DNA of 64,000 nucleotides from Liopterus haemorrhoidalis (lineage: Eukaryota > Arthropoda > Insecta > Coleoptera > Dytiscidae): assembly GCA_963971575.1 (NCBI GenBank), contig OZ020620.1, forward strand, positions 41,950,924 through 42,014,923, read 5' to 3'. Below, in pieces: positions 31,942-44,900 of the stretch (positions are counted from its first letter, which is position 1; every line of letters begins with the position of its first letter). Below the pieces are notes generated by a model. That model was not told the DNA's origin. It did no database searches and worked only from the letters and a program-made list of their open reading frames with translations. A program made the position numbers and the translations under genes.

Positions 31942-34900
31942 ATGAGCAGTGTTTCTGAAAGAATAACTGTCATAAATAAACATTTAAGCCGTAAAAATGT
32001 AAGTTAAGTCAAGATAAATTTATCGCCAACATGTGTGATATTGTTCTGTAAACTTTGATTAAATTTTTTCATTTTTAAATTAATTTTTGATGTGTCAAAG
32101 AACTTGGTGGACTTTGGTTTTAAAATTGCAGCGCCAAGACGGATAATCCTCAACTACAGTCGTATACAGAATTTGTATTTGTTACCTTAGTATAGCATTG
32201 CATTTTTGTTAAGCAGTTTGTTTGTGATTATACATGTAATCTAATTTTACCATTAATACCTGTAGTTTATGGTATCAAGTAAGTATACTGCAATGTTTTT
32301 ATATAGGGTCATTGTGCTAGTAGTCAGCCATTTAAGGGCATCATGATTTTCAACACGTCGCAAATATCGTACTTGTACTAATTAAAAATTAAAAAACACA
32401 TATTTAATTATTTAAATGTTTAAGTTTATTGTTAATTTTTTATTTTACAAAAATGCATATTTGTGTAATTAATAAAAAATAAAATGTAAAAATGTATCAA
32501 AATTGCTAGTAGTCAGCCTTTAATGTTTAATAGTCAGCCGCATAGGTACTGGTAGTCAGCCTTGTTACTACTTACATTGAATTAGGTACATTAATTAATC
32601 ACAGAATAAACATTTTAAAGAATTTCATCTGTACTATGGTAATATATATACATCAAAAATCAGAAAGACAATTAATGAACTAAAAGAAGAGATAAGAGAA
32701 CTTAAAAAGAAAGAAGAAGTGTGGAAAATAGAAAAAGAAAGTATGATACAAAGAACGAAAGACTGGAAAATAAAGAGGAAGAACAAGAAAAAAGAAGGGG
32801 AAAAATAATCATTATAAAAGGAAATATAGTAAGAAATAACCTGGACACGAAGGAATTCATAAAAACAGCTGGGAGTGCATGTTAACATTAAAGAAGCTTA
32901 TAAAATAATTACGAAAACTTAGACTGATTTAACAGTGTGGCGATGCAAAATTGGGAAGAAAAGCAAAAGATCCTGGCAAGTAAAAACAAATTAAAGGAAA
33001 AAAAGATATACATAGATCATGACTTTATCTCAAGAGAAAGGACGATCCAGGGAAAACTGAGGAATGTGGCGAAAGTAGAAAGAGAAAAAGGTAACCACAT
33101 GGCCGCAGGATACAAAATAATTAATATCGGCGGAAAATGGTATAAATGGAACGAAAACGAAGAAAATTCTACTATTCTTATCCAAAACTAATGTAAAAAC
33201 AATTGGTGGTCGACTACTGGTATTCAATGTTCAATAGTCAGCCAGGTCCTAAAAAGCCAGGCTGACTTCTGGTTTTTAAATTAATGATAGAAAAAGAAAT
33301 AAATTTATCCGAGCAAAACAGAAATATTATTTTCCTGAATGTAAGAGAGAAATAAAATATTCCAGTTTCTAAAACCCCAGTTGTCAGCCGCGTAGGCTGA
33401 CTACTAGAATTTTCCAAAAATTGTTCGCCAGTGGTCAGCCTCATTAAGTATTTAATAAATCGAAGACATCTATGTTGAAAAACTTTTTTATTATAATAAT
33501 TAATGTTCTAAATATTTGTCCTAAATAAATTTATAATAAAACATACAATAATTACATCGTAAAATATTCGAATCATACACTGCCTCACTAACCATAACTG
33601 GACTCAACACAGAGTATATGTTCAGACATGATGTTGAGGTTGACTTCTTTTATTTATATTTAATGTTGAGAGACATCTATTCTTATTGGTTGAAGGGAAT
33701 CGAAAAGACGAAAGACGGCTGAATACTGGCATATAAAATTTTAAATATTTAGTTGGGATATTAAACTATTATTTAAGTTTTAATTTTAAAAAGGCCGACT
33801 ACTGGAACAGGCTGACTACTTGCACACTGACCCTAAAAATCAATTACTGTTAGTTTGTTTATCTGTTCTTTATGCAAAGCCAAACGGATGGACCGCTTTT
33901 CAACAAATTTAGTACAGGGGGGTAAAATAATCCGAGGAAGGTTTCAGTGAGGGTTATAACTTCGTCCATGCCCTGGGGGGGTGTTATGCAGTTTGAATTG
34001 ATTACATTGGCTAAACCTTGAGAGATATATTGACATAATGTAGACAAAAAATGTAGATCTTAACTAGATCTAAAAAAAATCCGCGATGGCGTATACTATC
34101 GTGTATTGGACAATTTTCTGTTTTTAAACGTAATAGTTTTTGTATTATAAAGTTTGTGGGTGCATAACATCGGAGTTGTATAGTGATGTATCAATTATTT
34201 TAGAATAATAGATTAGACCATTTCACGTAGAATCATAATGTACTTTACACTATTCGCGACTATAATTACCGAAACGGCGCCACTATCGCCTTGTGAACTT
34301 TTGACACGAAAAAGGATAGTCATCTGTCAACGTATGTAAACAGTATTGGTTTATAATAAATTTTTGGTCTAATTTACGTTTTCTTGCTGTATACAGTATA
34401 TTTAAATTATAACCGAGTATTAAAAAAGTGTATAAATATATGTGAATCCATTTTATGATAAAATTTGCTGCTTGTAAATGAATATTTTCAGAGGTTATAT
34501 ATTGTATGTTGGTGCCGGCTTATACTCACAGAGAAAATAAAATGTTATACTTTAAACTTAAAACATTTATTTGAATACTTAATATCTACACATATCTCAA
34601 GAAATTTTATAGAAAGAGAACTTGTAATTTATTCTACACAAGAAAACTGTCAAATATTTGCAAACTAACACAGTTATGGAACACTCCCATGAAATAACAA
34701 GGGGTTTTAATTATATTCACAATAATTTACACAACATTAAACGATTTTCTTGCACATGTGAGACAGGGAAAATGAAAAATTCAACGTTTAAAACTTGTTT
34801 AAAATCATCTGAACAGTATAAATTCCCTTCAATAGAAACAAAATTTTAGAATCACTGATAATCTTTCAATCTAATATTCGAAGATGTTCTTCCTGTGATT

Positions 34901-37900
34901 GACTACCATACACACAACAAGGAGTATTTAATCTTTTTTTCTTAAATTTACCACTTTATTCGCTGTAAAAATGGAGTGAGAATGGACAGAAACAATAAAA
35001 CACATGGTGAATTATACGTAAACAATGACAGTACCTTTTTCGAAGTGTTCACTGTTTTGCCGCTAAAGGGATACGCGTTAAGTTGAGTCACCAATACATC
35101 AAAGATTAATAATATAGGAGTTATTATAGGGTAAACAGAAATGCAAATATATTGAGAGTTGTGGAATTTGTCAAGAGATGGCACTGCTGATTAGTTGTTT
35201 ATTCTCCACTGACGAACGGTAGTTAAAATTACCTTCCGTTTTATATATGTAACTTTAAAGTTGTGAGTGTTATGTGGCTGAATGTAAACATTTTATGTCA
35301 ATACTGCCAATAGCAGCAAAATAAAAATCTTAATTTTTATTTAATAATTATTAAAACTAGTCAAAACACTTGATAAATAAAATTATAATTGTTTTTCATA
35401 AATATATAGCCAACGGAGTTGCTGAGCTCGTTAAATCATGCAGTTCGGACCGATGAAAACAGTCTGAATTGTGAGGTTGCTGGTTCGATTATTCGTTAGA
35501 TGCCAGGGGTCGTCGACGATTAGCCTCAGAAATAGGCTGATGTAAAATAAATAAAATAATAATAATAAATATATATGTTTATCGTACACAATATTAGGTG
35601 TACCGGAAAGTTTTTTCGTTTTTATTATTAATTCAGTATGTGAACTAGTCACGACTTATTCGCTGAATTAAACAAACGTCTTTTGCGTTTTGATTAAACT
35701 CTGTAATCTTGGTTACCTAATTATTGTTTTCGTTTCATTAACACTATGAATTACGTACTATCTATTAAAACATGAGCTGTGAATGATACTTTATTGATAT
35801 CGTTTCATTTTAAATCCTTGCATTTTAAAATGGCGGAAGAATTTTCATCAAAACATTTTTTAGGCTGTTTAATGTTGTATGAGTACCATAAAAAATAAAT
35901 CTGGTACAGTTGCTACGTAAAACAATTGCACTGTTTATGGTGATAAACTAAGTGTACGCACATGTCAACAGTGGTTTAAAAAATTTAAATCAGGAAATTT
36001 ATGCTTGGATGATGAACTTCGATCTGGAAGGCCCTATAAAGGAATAATTTATTATGAGATGTTACAACCGGGGCAAAGTGTTAATTCTGATCTCTACTGT
36101 GAACAATTGGATCGACTGAATTAGAACTTGACCAGAAATCGGCCAGAAATTGTGAATAGAAGAGGAGTTATTCTTCAAGGCAACAATGCATGACCTCATT
36201 CATGCCAAAGACACGTGAAAAAAATTCCGAGCTTGATTCGGAGGTTTTAACACACCTACCCTACTCAACAGACATTTCACCCTCCGACTATCACTTATTT
36301 CGGTCACTGGAACACTTTTTAAGAAACAAGACACTTAGAGATATGAACCATGTTAAAATGAGCCTTGAACAATTTTTTCCTTCAATAAAATCAGGAATTT
36401 TATAAATCGGGAATATTTTCTCTTCCTGATAAATGACAGAGTGTTATAGATCACAATGGTAACTATTTTACTCAATAAAGTACATTTTTTTCTTTCGATT
36501 TGTTTCTATTTTAATAATACCAAATAAACGAAAAAACTTTCCGGTACACCTAATATTAACAAAAACATACAAATTCATGTATTATTCTATGAAAATGTTT
36601 AACATTTAGAAATATTTAAGATTTATTGATAACTTTATGTTGTAATTTCTGTGATATCGTGGATCAGTTATAACGTAAGTAAAGTTTTTCTTTTTACAGC
36701 AAGTTCGTCAGAAAGTTACCTCACTTACAATGTCGAATAAGCCAGTTATCTCAACCCACGTACTAGATACTTCGAAAGGTCAAGCTGTGTCCGGACTTCA
36801 AGTTAGTTTATATAAACTAATCGATGGACGCTGGACTTATATCAATGAAGGATTAACCAATCCCGATGGAAGATTTAGTAATTTTCTATCGAGAGATGAT
36901 TTTTCAGCAGGACGTTATAAGTTACATTTTGACGTTGATAGATATTTCGAAATGAGAAAACAAGAAAGTCTTTACCCGTTTATTGAGGTAAGTTTCATTA
37001 AAAATTTTTTTAGAAAGAAATCAAACTTTTTGATTTATTAAATTTTAACTTTATTCACAGCTTTGCACAATTTTGACATAACTGAAATTGTGAAAAACTA
37101 TAAAAGTAGAACAAATTGTAGCGTTTTTTGCTATCATTCAAGACAGGACAAAGATAGGCACCTTAGTTTTTTCTTTTCTTAAGAAAAATGTAGGGAAAGT
37201 TAATATTAAGTCCAGATTTGGACAAGATTTGGTTATGGACAGGAGGAAGGCATGGGAATATATTTTGAGTTAAAAAGTAACTGATACTATGCGAGTTTGT
37301 TCTTTATATTTGTCGCAGAAAAACAAAACTGCACTAATATGTTTGCATCTGCAAGTTGCATATTTAACTTTTAGCTGCTTCTGTCCAACTAAAACTAATT
37401 TTATTTTATGAGGCAATGAACATAATGCACTTGTTTACAAACTGATTCCATATATTGTAAATTCAGATGACCGACACTCAGATGTACCACATAAAATTAC
37501 GTGCCCGGCATTTAACACCTGTTCAACTACAAATTACACTTCAATAAATCTACTGGAATTAAACTTTAAATACTGTAATTTGATGCCCACCTTCTGTTAT
37601 ACATCTCGTGACATGTGTAGCGCTTAAATATTAAAAAATTTCGCAAATATTTACTCACATTTTCATAAAATAAAAATGTGCTGTGCTTAAATTAACCTGT
37701 TCGCTATTAGCATATTGACAGCCGAGTACTAGAGACAACAGCCATATTGCCTTGGAGCACAACGTCGTCACCGGTAATGTCACTTCTCAATAATTATCGT
37801 ACGACAAATCGTATGAGATTCAAATCGATAAATTGCATCGTGTACTACAGGCCTAAAAAACAGATTATTTTGTTTCACTTAATTATAATATTTTACTCTA

Positions 37901-38065
37901 ATTAATTGTATTCAATTTAATTAGGAAACAATACAAAATTATCTCCCGCACATATTCATTGATATTTTTTTTTAGATCGTCTTCGATTGTCGAGCTCCTG
38001 TGGACCATTACCATATCCCATTGCTTCTCAGTCCGTTTGGATACACGACATACCGTGGAACATAA
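31942..38065 (+). CDS. 5-hydroxyisourate hydrolase with a PTS2-type N-terminus
   Basis: Coding exons 31942-31998, 36700-36987 and 37976-38065 join in phase to 144 aa. The transthyretin-like enzyme hydrolyses 5-hydroxyisourate, made by urate oxidase, towards allantoin. Exon 2 carries ISTHVLDTSKGQ (catalytic His) and NPDGRFSN (Arg). Exon 3 carries HYHIPLLLSPFGY (His) and ends TTYRGT, the family's C-terminal YRGS signature with Thr. Exon 1 encodes MSSVSERITVINKHLSRKN; RITVINKHL (7-15) fits (R/K)(L/V/I)x5(H/Q)(L/A), a peroxisomal targeting signal 2. Exon 1 is inferred from its GTAAGT donor, matching phase and this signal; alone, exon 2 could start at Met30 (36730) and give a cytosolic form. The 4.7-kb first intron holds several transposons. 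Convergent with OSGEP, 153 bp between stop codons. Confidence 0.88.
32306..33833 (+). mobile_element. TA-flanked DNA element studded with AGTCAGCC motifs, with LINE ORF1 inside
   Basis: Ends GGGTCATTGTGCTAGTAGTC and GACTACTTGCACACTGACCC are flanked by TA at 32304-32305 and 33834-33835. About ten copies of AGTCAGCC or its complement occur at 32306-32570 and 33230-33830, in both orientations. Between them lies a retrotransposon ORF1 remnant. No recognisable DDE transposase. It sits in the first intron of the hydroxyisourate hydrolase gene. Confidence 0.65.
32640..33190 (+). pseudogene. Non-LTR retrotransposon ORF1-like remnant
   Basis: Charged coiled-coil text (KLKEEIRELKKKEEVWKIEK-like, with frame breaks near 32880) is followed by MQNWEEKQKILASKNKLKEK, then IYIDHDFISRERTIQGKLR and INIGGKWYKWNENEEN. 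This order is typical of ORF1-type proteins found with insect LINEs. No reverse transcriptase follows. Confidence 0.6.
33836..35404. other. Hydroxyisourate hydrolase intron 1, unassigned part
   Basis: AT-rich, no exon or domain seen on either strand. Short open frames here lack any recognisable motif. Confidence 0.35.
35405..35578 (+). repeat. tRNA-derived SINE
   Basis: A head with an A-box-like GTTGCTGAGCTCGTTAAAT and a B-box-like GCTGGTTCGATTATTCG about 70 bases later is followed by an unrelated body (GTCGTCGACGATTAGCCTC). The 3' tail is A-rich and ends in (AAT)n. This is the standard SINE layout. Confidence 0.65.
35594..36553 (+). mobile_element. mariner element (decayed), TTAGGTGTACCGG ends
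   Basis: Ends TTAGGTGTACCGGAAAGTTT and AAACTTTCCGGTACACCTAA are flanked by TA. Broken frames include DKLSVRTCQQWFKKFKSGN and LDDELRSGRP (helix-turn-helix end) and HLPYSTDISPSDYHLFRSLE with a mariner-type third Asp. The centre with the first two Asp residues is mostly deleted. Confidence 0.85.
37059..37530 (-). repeat. Inverted second copy of the 21750-23255 repeat
   Basis: It carries the same words in inverted order (GTTAATATTAAGTCCAGAT, GAGTTAAAAAGTAACTGATA, GTAAATTCAGATGACCGACA) but lacks the two insertions. It shows the empty state of both target sites. It lies in the last intron of the hydroxyisourate hydrolase gene. Confidence 0.6.
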
Positions 38066-38218
38066 AATCTCTGAATATTTAGTATTTTTATGTGTTAAAA
38101 AAAATTCTTCTAAAACAAATGTTCTTAGATGTGTGATCTAAGCTGTGTGTAAACATTTTGTAACTAGTTATAAATAAATAAGTTTTATGAAAAATACATT
38201 TTTATTTATTAAATACAT

Positions 38219-39548
38219 TTAATCATTTCTCCAAGTTGTTTCAACTTCATCCGTTCTATATCTTTGTGTACAGAAACAATCTTCCCATTTCATTCTTTGG
38301 CCACTTCGAAACATTTCAGCTCCAGCTTGAGCGATCATTACTCCGTTGTCGATGCAGAATCTTTCATCTGTTGCGTAAAGTTTTCCTCCTCGTTCAGCGC
38401 ACATTTGACCCATCATTTCTTGTAAACGTTCATTGCATCCTACTCCACCGACTATTAAAACTTCGTTAGATTTACAATGAGCCATTGCTCGTTCTGTTGT
38501 TTCAACAAGCATTGCAAATATCGTTTCCTAAAAAAATGATATTTAAATAATTGGATTAACATAAAAATATATAGCGGGTGTCTATTTTTTTTATTAAACC
38601 CGTGCTTAGCTACTTTAAACCTATTAGACTCCAATAAACTTTTCTTTGATTGCAATGAACAAATTAATTTTAGATATTTTTTAGATTAATAAATTCCTAA
38701 AATATCCATACTTGCTAAATATCTACCAAACCTGAAATATATGAAAATTTTCACAGCACATATATTTTTTTTTAACTCACCTGTAGTGAGAAACATAAAT
38801 CTTCCTTAGTCCATCCCTCTTTTAATAAAGCTGGAACTTTTTCTTCTAAATATGTCAAAATTCCCGAAAAACTAACATCCATTCCTTTTATGCAATACGG
38901 TAAATGTAAAAATTTTTTACCCAACTTAGCACATTGTTCAATATTATATCCTGGGCTTGGTGCATTTGAAAGCATTAAAACTCTAGCAAACCTATCCAAA
39001 CAGTTTCCAACTGCGATATCAATAGTTTCGCCAAAAATACGATAACGTTTTCCAGAATAAGCGATAACTTGTGTATTACCACCACTTACATATAAAACAG
39101 TTGGGTTTTTAGCATTTGTTATCAATCGTCCCATTTCAATATCTAGTTTATGTTAAAGAAAAAAACTTACACAAAATGAACTAAATACTGGTTTGTATTT
39201 AAAAAGGATACGTCCAATACAGTGATTAACACCTAGCAAAGGTTTATTCCATAGCTGCGCACATGTTCTTGCAACAATTGCAACTGAAACCAACGGAGCA
39301 CCCATTCCAGGACCTTTTGTATAACATACTACATCTATTTGACTTGGTTTTACATTTGCTTCTTCTATAGCTTCTCGTAAAACTTCTAATATGACTTTAC
39401 GATGATGTATTGCTGTTTCGGAGGGTAGAAATCCTTCTCCAGGTGGAGTAATGTAAGTTCGACGACAGTTTGAAAGTATTTTGCCATCTTCTACGATTCC
39501 TATACCTAGTTTATTGGCACTACCCTCAAAACCAATTGCTATTACCAT
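38219..39548 (-). CDS. OSGEP: tRNA N6-adenosine threonylcarbamoyltransferase, KEOPS subunit OSGEP/Kae1
   Basis: Exons 39212-39548, 38781-39142 and 38219-38527 give 335 aa, the same length as human OSGEP. The start [17 protein letters not shown] is the conserved N-terminus. The metal-binding motif NHCIGHIEMGR (His109, His113) is rebuilt exactly when the 69-nt intron 39143-39211 (GTATCC to CTAG) is removed; the second His codon is split [15 protein letters not shown] and DVSFSG are ASKHA nucleotide-site motifs, and [10 protein letters not shown] supplies the last metal ligand (Asp293). As part of KEOPS the enzyme transfers the threonylcarbamoyl group to A37 of ANN-decoding tRNAs in cytosol and nucleus. 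The frame after the metal motif stays open into the intron, so naive ORF calling misplaces the exon end. Confidence 0.95.
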
Positions 39549-40709
39549 TTTAAATGAATATTTCAATTTTTAAGTATCGTAAATAAGAGAAAAATTGTTC
39601 TAATTAACCTAAAATTAGATGAAATATGTAAAATGTTTGATACAACACAAGACAAAACAGTTTATTTTTAATTTTACTTCAAGCTCTAATCTTAAACATA
39701 ACCTCACATTTTTTAAATTCTTGCAGCGCGTAAATAATTCAAATCTTATAACATGGGTTTAGGATAGATATTTTTGCCAGAAAATTGTTATATTTTTGGG
39801 ATTCAGCATGCTGATTTCAAAAATAAATATAGTTTTTTGTCTATATATTTCAGTTTCTGTGTTAAAGTATAATCCCCAGGACCAATTTTATCATTAGGCG
39901 ATTCTAGGCGACCGCCTAGGGGCGTTACAGGACAAATCGAAAATAAAATCGAAGATAAATCAGGCGATATCCATAAAATTATGTGTAGCATGTTAAAATT
40001 TTAATTTAATAAATGTAATCAAAAAAAGAACATAATAGTAAATAAATTCGCAAAGCAGGAAATTACTGTTCTCTATGGGGTAACCTGGTATTTGGCATTC
40101 TTAAGACGTACCCTACGGTGAGTTTGAGTAACTGAATTTGGTGCAATTGACGATATCATCTTTAGTCAAAACTATTGTAATTGGGTTATTAAATGCAGAA
40201 ATTTCAACTCTTTCTTTAATCTACAACGTATTTTAAAAAATAAATATATTAACAATGTTAGGATAAATTAACTATATACAATAAATTCAGGTTTAGAAAT
40301 AAATTTATTTAACATTTGCTTCATGTACATAAAAAATAAAATACAAAATTGTCTAAATTAAAATAAAAAATAAACTTAACTATCATGTGACCAGCACAGT
40401 GAAATTTCGCATGAAAGTGATAAAATTTTAAATTAAATTAACAATAAACCCATTATTAATTTCCAAAACATATTTTACGAAACGCATTTTTATGGTAGTG
40501 CAAAATTACTCTATAGTGCAGGTACATAGTATCTAATGCGAAGATTCTATTTTAAGATAATTCTAACATTAAAATCTTTGATTGTAGTTTTTTTTAAGCT
40601 AGAATAAATAATACGTTTAAAATTGTTTGGTAACATTTTTAATTATGCCCAATAATACTAACATTCAAAAGTTCAAAGAGTATAAGCATCTTCTTAACAT
40701 ATTCTAGAC
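39549..40709. other. Intergenic sequence between OSGEP and LDH, no gene seen
   Basis: It should contain the OSGEP promoter. A GC-rich scrap near 39893-39925 (GGCGATTCTAGGCGACCGCC) looks like a repeat end. No coding exon on either strand. Confidence 0.4.
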
Positions 40710-41623
40710 CAAAGATACTCAAATATTTGCCCGCGGGACATTTATGGCCCAATAGATGACATCCAATTGAAACCAATCATAAAGATTAACTTTTCACATA
40801 ATACTGTTGAATTCGAGCCTAATGTCTGTTCTACATTATACTTTTCTCCTAAGCACTACGGAATTTAGCGTAATATCGACGAAAAAAATATATATATACC
40901 TATAATGTGAAACACAATACTTTCAGTGCTGTCCTACATCAAACACAATTTTTGAAACTATATCAAATCAGATTTTGACATATCCATACATTTGCAGAAA
41001 AACCAACTTTACGTTTAATTTTTAAGCTTTATTCATTGAATAAACAACGACTCTGGTAGTTTTTAGCTTTGTTTGATTCTGGATGGTCAGGGGCCTCAAG
41101 GAGTTCAGGGGAACTCTGGATGGTCAGGGACCTCAATGGGTTCAGAGGAACTCTGGATGGTCAGGAACCTCAAGGAGTTGTTAGTTTTGTTTGACTCTGA
41201 ATGGTCAGGGAGTTCAGGGGAACTCTGGATGGTTGAACTTTAAAGACGTCGCATGGTCAGACTCTTTTTATTCAATCGCCATTACTGCTGTACTCTGTCT
41301 TGCTTTACTTTTACTGAAATTTTTGAGAATTCTGATAGAGATCTTGTAAATAATACTATAAATATAAACTAGCATAATTTAACGATATTTATAAATTGGT
41401 TATTATAACCAAACTTTTATCTGTCACATCAAATTGTTAAGTTGGCAGTGAGTAACAAAACACAGAGCTGTTGTGATATTCTGTGCTGTTGTCTCTTTCT
41501 GTCTAATACTATAGAAAACAGTTTTAAAAGTTTGAAACTGTAGTGAAAAGTATAAAACAGCTTCAAAATTGGTATAAGAGCCTACTGCATGGCCCGTAGT
41601 TTTCAAAATGTTGAGTACCCATG
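40710..41623. mobile_element. hAT element, CAAAGATACTCAA ends, 8-bp TSD
   Basis: Imperfect inverted ends CAAAGATACTCAAATAT and GTTGAGTACCCATG are flanked by the exact duplication TTCTAGAC (40702-40709, 41624-41631). Internal sequence holds a GGTCAGG minisatellite (41070-41235) and no intact ORF. Confidence 0.75.
41070..41235. repeat. Minisatellite of about 52 bp
   Basis: Units built on CTCTGGATGGTCAGGGACCT and TTCAGGGGAACT repeat three to four times with substitutions, inside the hAT element. Confidence 0.7.
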
Positions 41624-41931
41624 TTCTAGACCAATTAAACTGATATATACAATTTATTTGGGCTTAGTTATACAGTAGTAGTTAAAATGTAGGTATTGTG
41701 GTTATATATCAATTGGTGTTAATTTAAAATGTAGTAAATAGTTGAAACAATTGGTAACACTGAATAAAATATTCGCTTTGACATATATCACATTCCAAAC
41801 TTCGAGCACTTTTGAGGTTATCAACCCTGTTAAAATTAAGACAAATGCTTATAAACTTAATAATTCTAAAAGCATAAGGTCATGACATGAAAACAATAAA
41901 TAAAAATAAATAATATGAGATGAAATAAGAT

Positions 41932-44900
41932 TTACATCTTAAGGTTTTGTTGAACTTCATCCATGACTCCAGCTGATGTATGAAGTTTAACTTTTTCTTG
42001 TTCAGTTAAACGTTGTTTAATAATATCTGTAACACCTTGTTCTCCCAAAACACATGGCAAAGACAAGAATACTTCTTGGTCAATATCATGTTGCCCTTTT
42101 ACAAGTGTAGAAACAGCATGGACATTGTGAGTATTTCTTAAAACAGCGTGAACTAAAGCAGATACACTTAATCCAATAGCCCAACTAGTGTATCCTTTTA
42201 GTTTGATTACTTCATATGCGGATTGAACTACTTGATCGTGAAGTTCGTGCCATTTTTCTTCATCATCTTCAGTACCAACTTTAGGGTTAAGTTCGCGCAG
42301 GCGTACACCAGCGATGTTTACGCCGGACCAGACTGGTACGCTAGTGTCACCATGTTCACCGATTATCCAACCGTGGCAAGAAGTTGGTGCTACTCCTAAA
42401 CGTTGAGACATCAAGAAACGGAATCGGGAAGAGTCCAAATTGGTTCCAGATCCTAGAAAAAAATTACTTTATTACTCAAAAATATTTTTCATGTCGCGTG
42501 TATGAAGCAAAAACAGTTTTGGAAGCAAGGACACCAAAAATAAAAGTCAGAGGAAGACTAAGAACATGGAAAGAAAAAACTGTAGCAAGAGGAGTGAAAT
42601 GGATGTATAGATAAAAAATTTAAGTGAAGTGTGAATTTTCACACCTTGCAGGGTTTCGCAGGTATATAATAAGAGAAGGCATGCTGAGTGTGTAGGACAA
42701 ATTTTGTTTTGTAGTAATCATGGCAAAATGATGAATATTTTTTAAATAATTTATCAACTGTTAATCTAAGAGCTTTAAAAACAAATTTATGTTAAAATAT
42801 TTTTTTGTTAATTTTAATTCGAATACCTAAAATAATTTATTTTGCAAAAATAAAATTTTGATTGTTAATCCACGTACTAAGGAATTTTATTTGATACCCT
42901 ACTGAATTTAAAAAAAATATTTTTTTTCGATGATCCCATATTTGTTTATATTGTTGTTTATATGTTGTTTAGTATTTTTCCTATGTGCGAGTCAAAGAGT
43001 TGTATAAGCATGCCAAATTTCAACTCTCTAGGTTTAGCCGTTTGGGTACAATTTTTACCGAACAGACAGACAGACGACAAAATGACGGTATAAGAGTTTT
43101 TTTGTCATACCTACAAAACCCTAAAATTTTATATATCTTTTATCTCTTATCCTGTATGTTGTAAGGATTTTATAGAATTGAAAAATCCAAGATCCAATAC
43201 ATTAAAATCTGGACTATTTGGTGATTGTGATTTAAGTCGATTTGGAACTTCTTCCTTGCAATTCAACACAATTTTGATCAAAATTCGTCATTTTGTTAAA
43301 ACAGCGGGTGTCACTTTAATTTGTCTACTTTTGACATATGACAAACTATTTGCGCGCTTTTCGTTTCTTATTTGCCTAACAACCACTTATTTAGAAATTA
43401 AAACAAAAAAAGATCATGATAATATTACTTTCATTAATCCCACATTTTTTTAAAGAAATATATACCATATTTTCGGACAGAGGGAGTATTATTTAATGAA
43501 TTTTTCACTTACCAATAACTCTGTTTTTGGGGAGTCCAGAGATCTTCCATGCTACATAAGTCAAAATATCAACAGGGTTGCTAACAATCAACAGAATGGT
43601 GTTTGGACTGTATTTCACCAATTGAGGGATGATGAACTTCAAAATATCTGTGTTACGTTGTACAAGATCCAAACGAGATTCGCCCTCACGTTGTCTAGCG
43701 CCAGCGGTAACAACGCAAAGCTTTGAACCAGCGGTTACTGCATAATCAGTACTAGCATGAACTTTAGCATTCTTCATAAATGCAGATCCATGTTGCAAGT
43801 CCAACATTTCACCCTGAAGTTTGTCAGCAGCACAATCAACAAGAACCAACTCGCTGGTGACACTCTGAAATAAAAAATACGTTGAAAATTTACAAAAGTT
43901 TAGCTTAAGGGTCTCCCCCCGTAACTCCCCTAATAATAATCTAAATGAAAAAATGCAAACAAAAAAGGATTTGTTTTCTCATTATAAACTATTTTTGCCA
44001 TATATGATTTTGCTGTTAAGTCACTAATAAGGGAGATATTAGGTTTTTAATAAACAGTTTTAACCCGAAAACACTCCCTCAGAATAATTTTTTTTAGATG
44101 CCTTAAAGCCTTTGTTCGAATCCTGGTTTGACTCTATCATCATATCAAATTACGTGACAATATGAATAACCGTTTTTGCGTGAATCTCGGACAGACAGAC
44201 AAAAATTGATTTTTTACGAATATTGTCTTATCTGAAATGTGTAGAAACCAAATATGAGGCCGACAAAATTAATAAACAGATATAGCTTCCAATTTTATTA
44301 ATATAGATTAAATCTGAACAATGTTTTCGCTTTTATTTTTATTTTTTTGTTTTTTGTTATTTTAGTTGAATAAATTATTTTGTTGCATTATGCACACCCC
44401 TGTGGAGTGTGCATTGAAGCGGAAACAGAGGGAGGGTGTGTGTGGCGCCGCGGATGGTTCGTTCGCCTCCCAGGGGGGCTTCTACAGCCCGCTGTCCCCC
44501 ACAAACAAAGACTGTCAGGAGAACTTCACGAACAGGTACAGTGCGTGACTCACAGTTACCTTCTAGTTATTTAGACAACCTTGCGGTGCCCTTTGTATGT
44601 CCCTTTAGCCACACGGTACCAATTGACAATTTATACAACTCAATAAAAAATAATCTTTTTACTGATAACAAACCGAAATGCATTTTTCTAATGCCGCCCG
44701 GAAAATAAAGAACGGGTATTAATAGAGAGCGGCAAAATATGCACTAAAATACCTTTATTGTACACTATATGTGCAGAAAATACCAAAAATATGCACTAAA
44801 ACATAAAAATATACTCATTTTTTACTACTCATTAATTAGATAAAATATAAATTGATTTTAAAATTACTGGTTACATTAAAATTAACGGGGGGATAATTAT

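Noticed and set aside
36190..36405. Independent gene starting MTSFMPKTREK
   Set aside because: It is the third-Asp region of a decayed mariner (YSTDISPSDYHLF) within 35594-36553.
39153..39566. OSGEP first exon ending at 39153 with start at 39566
   Set aside because: That model destroys the His-x3-His motif and leaves a 28-nt intron. The GTATCC donor at 39211 and Met at 39548 restore the family sequence.
44380..44708. Two longer overlapping frames in other phases over the GC-rich exon
   Set aside because: High GC opens all three frames here. Only the frame starting MHTPVE has an ATG with acceptor and donor in agreement.
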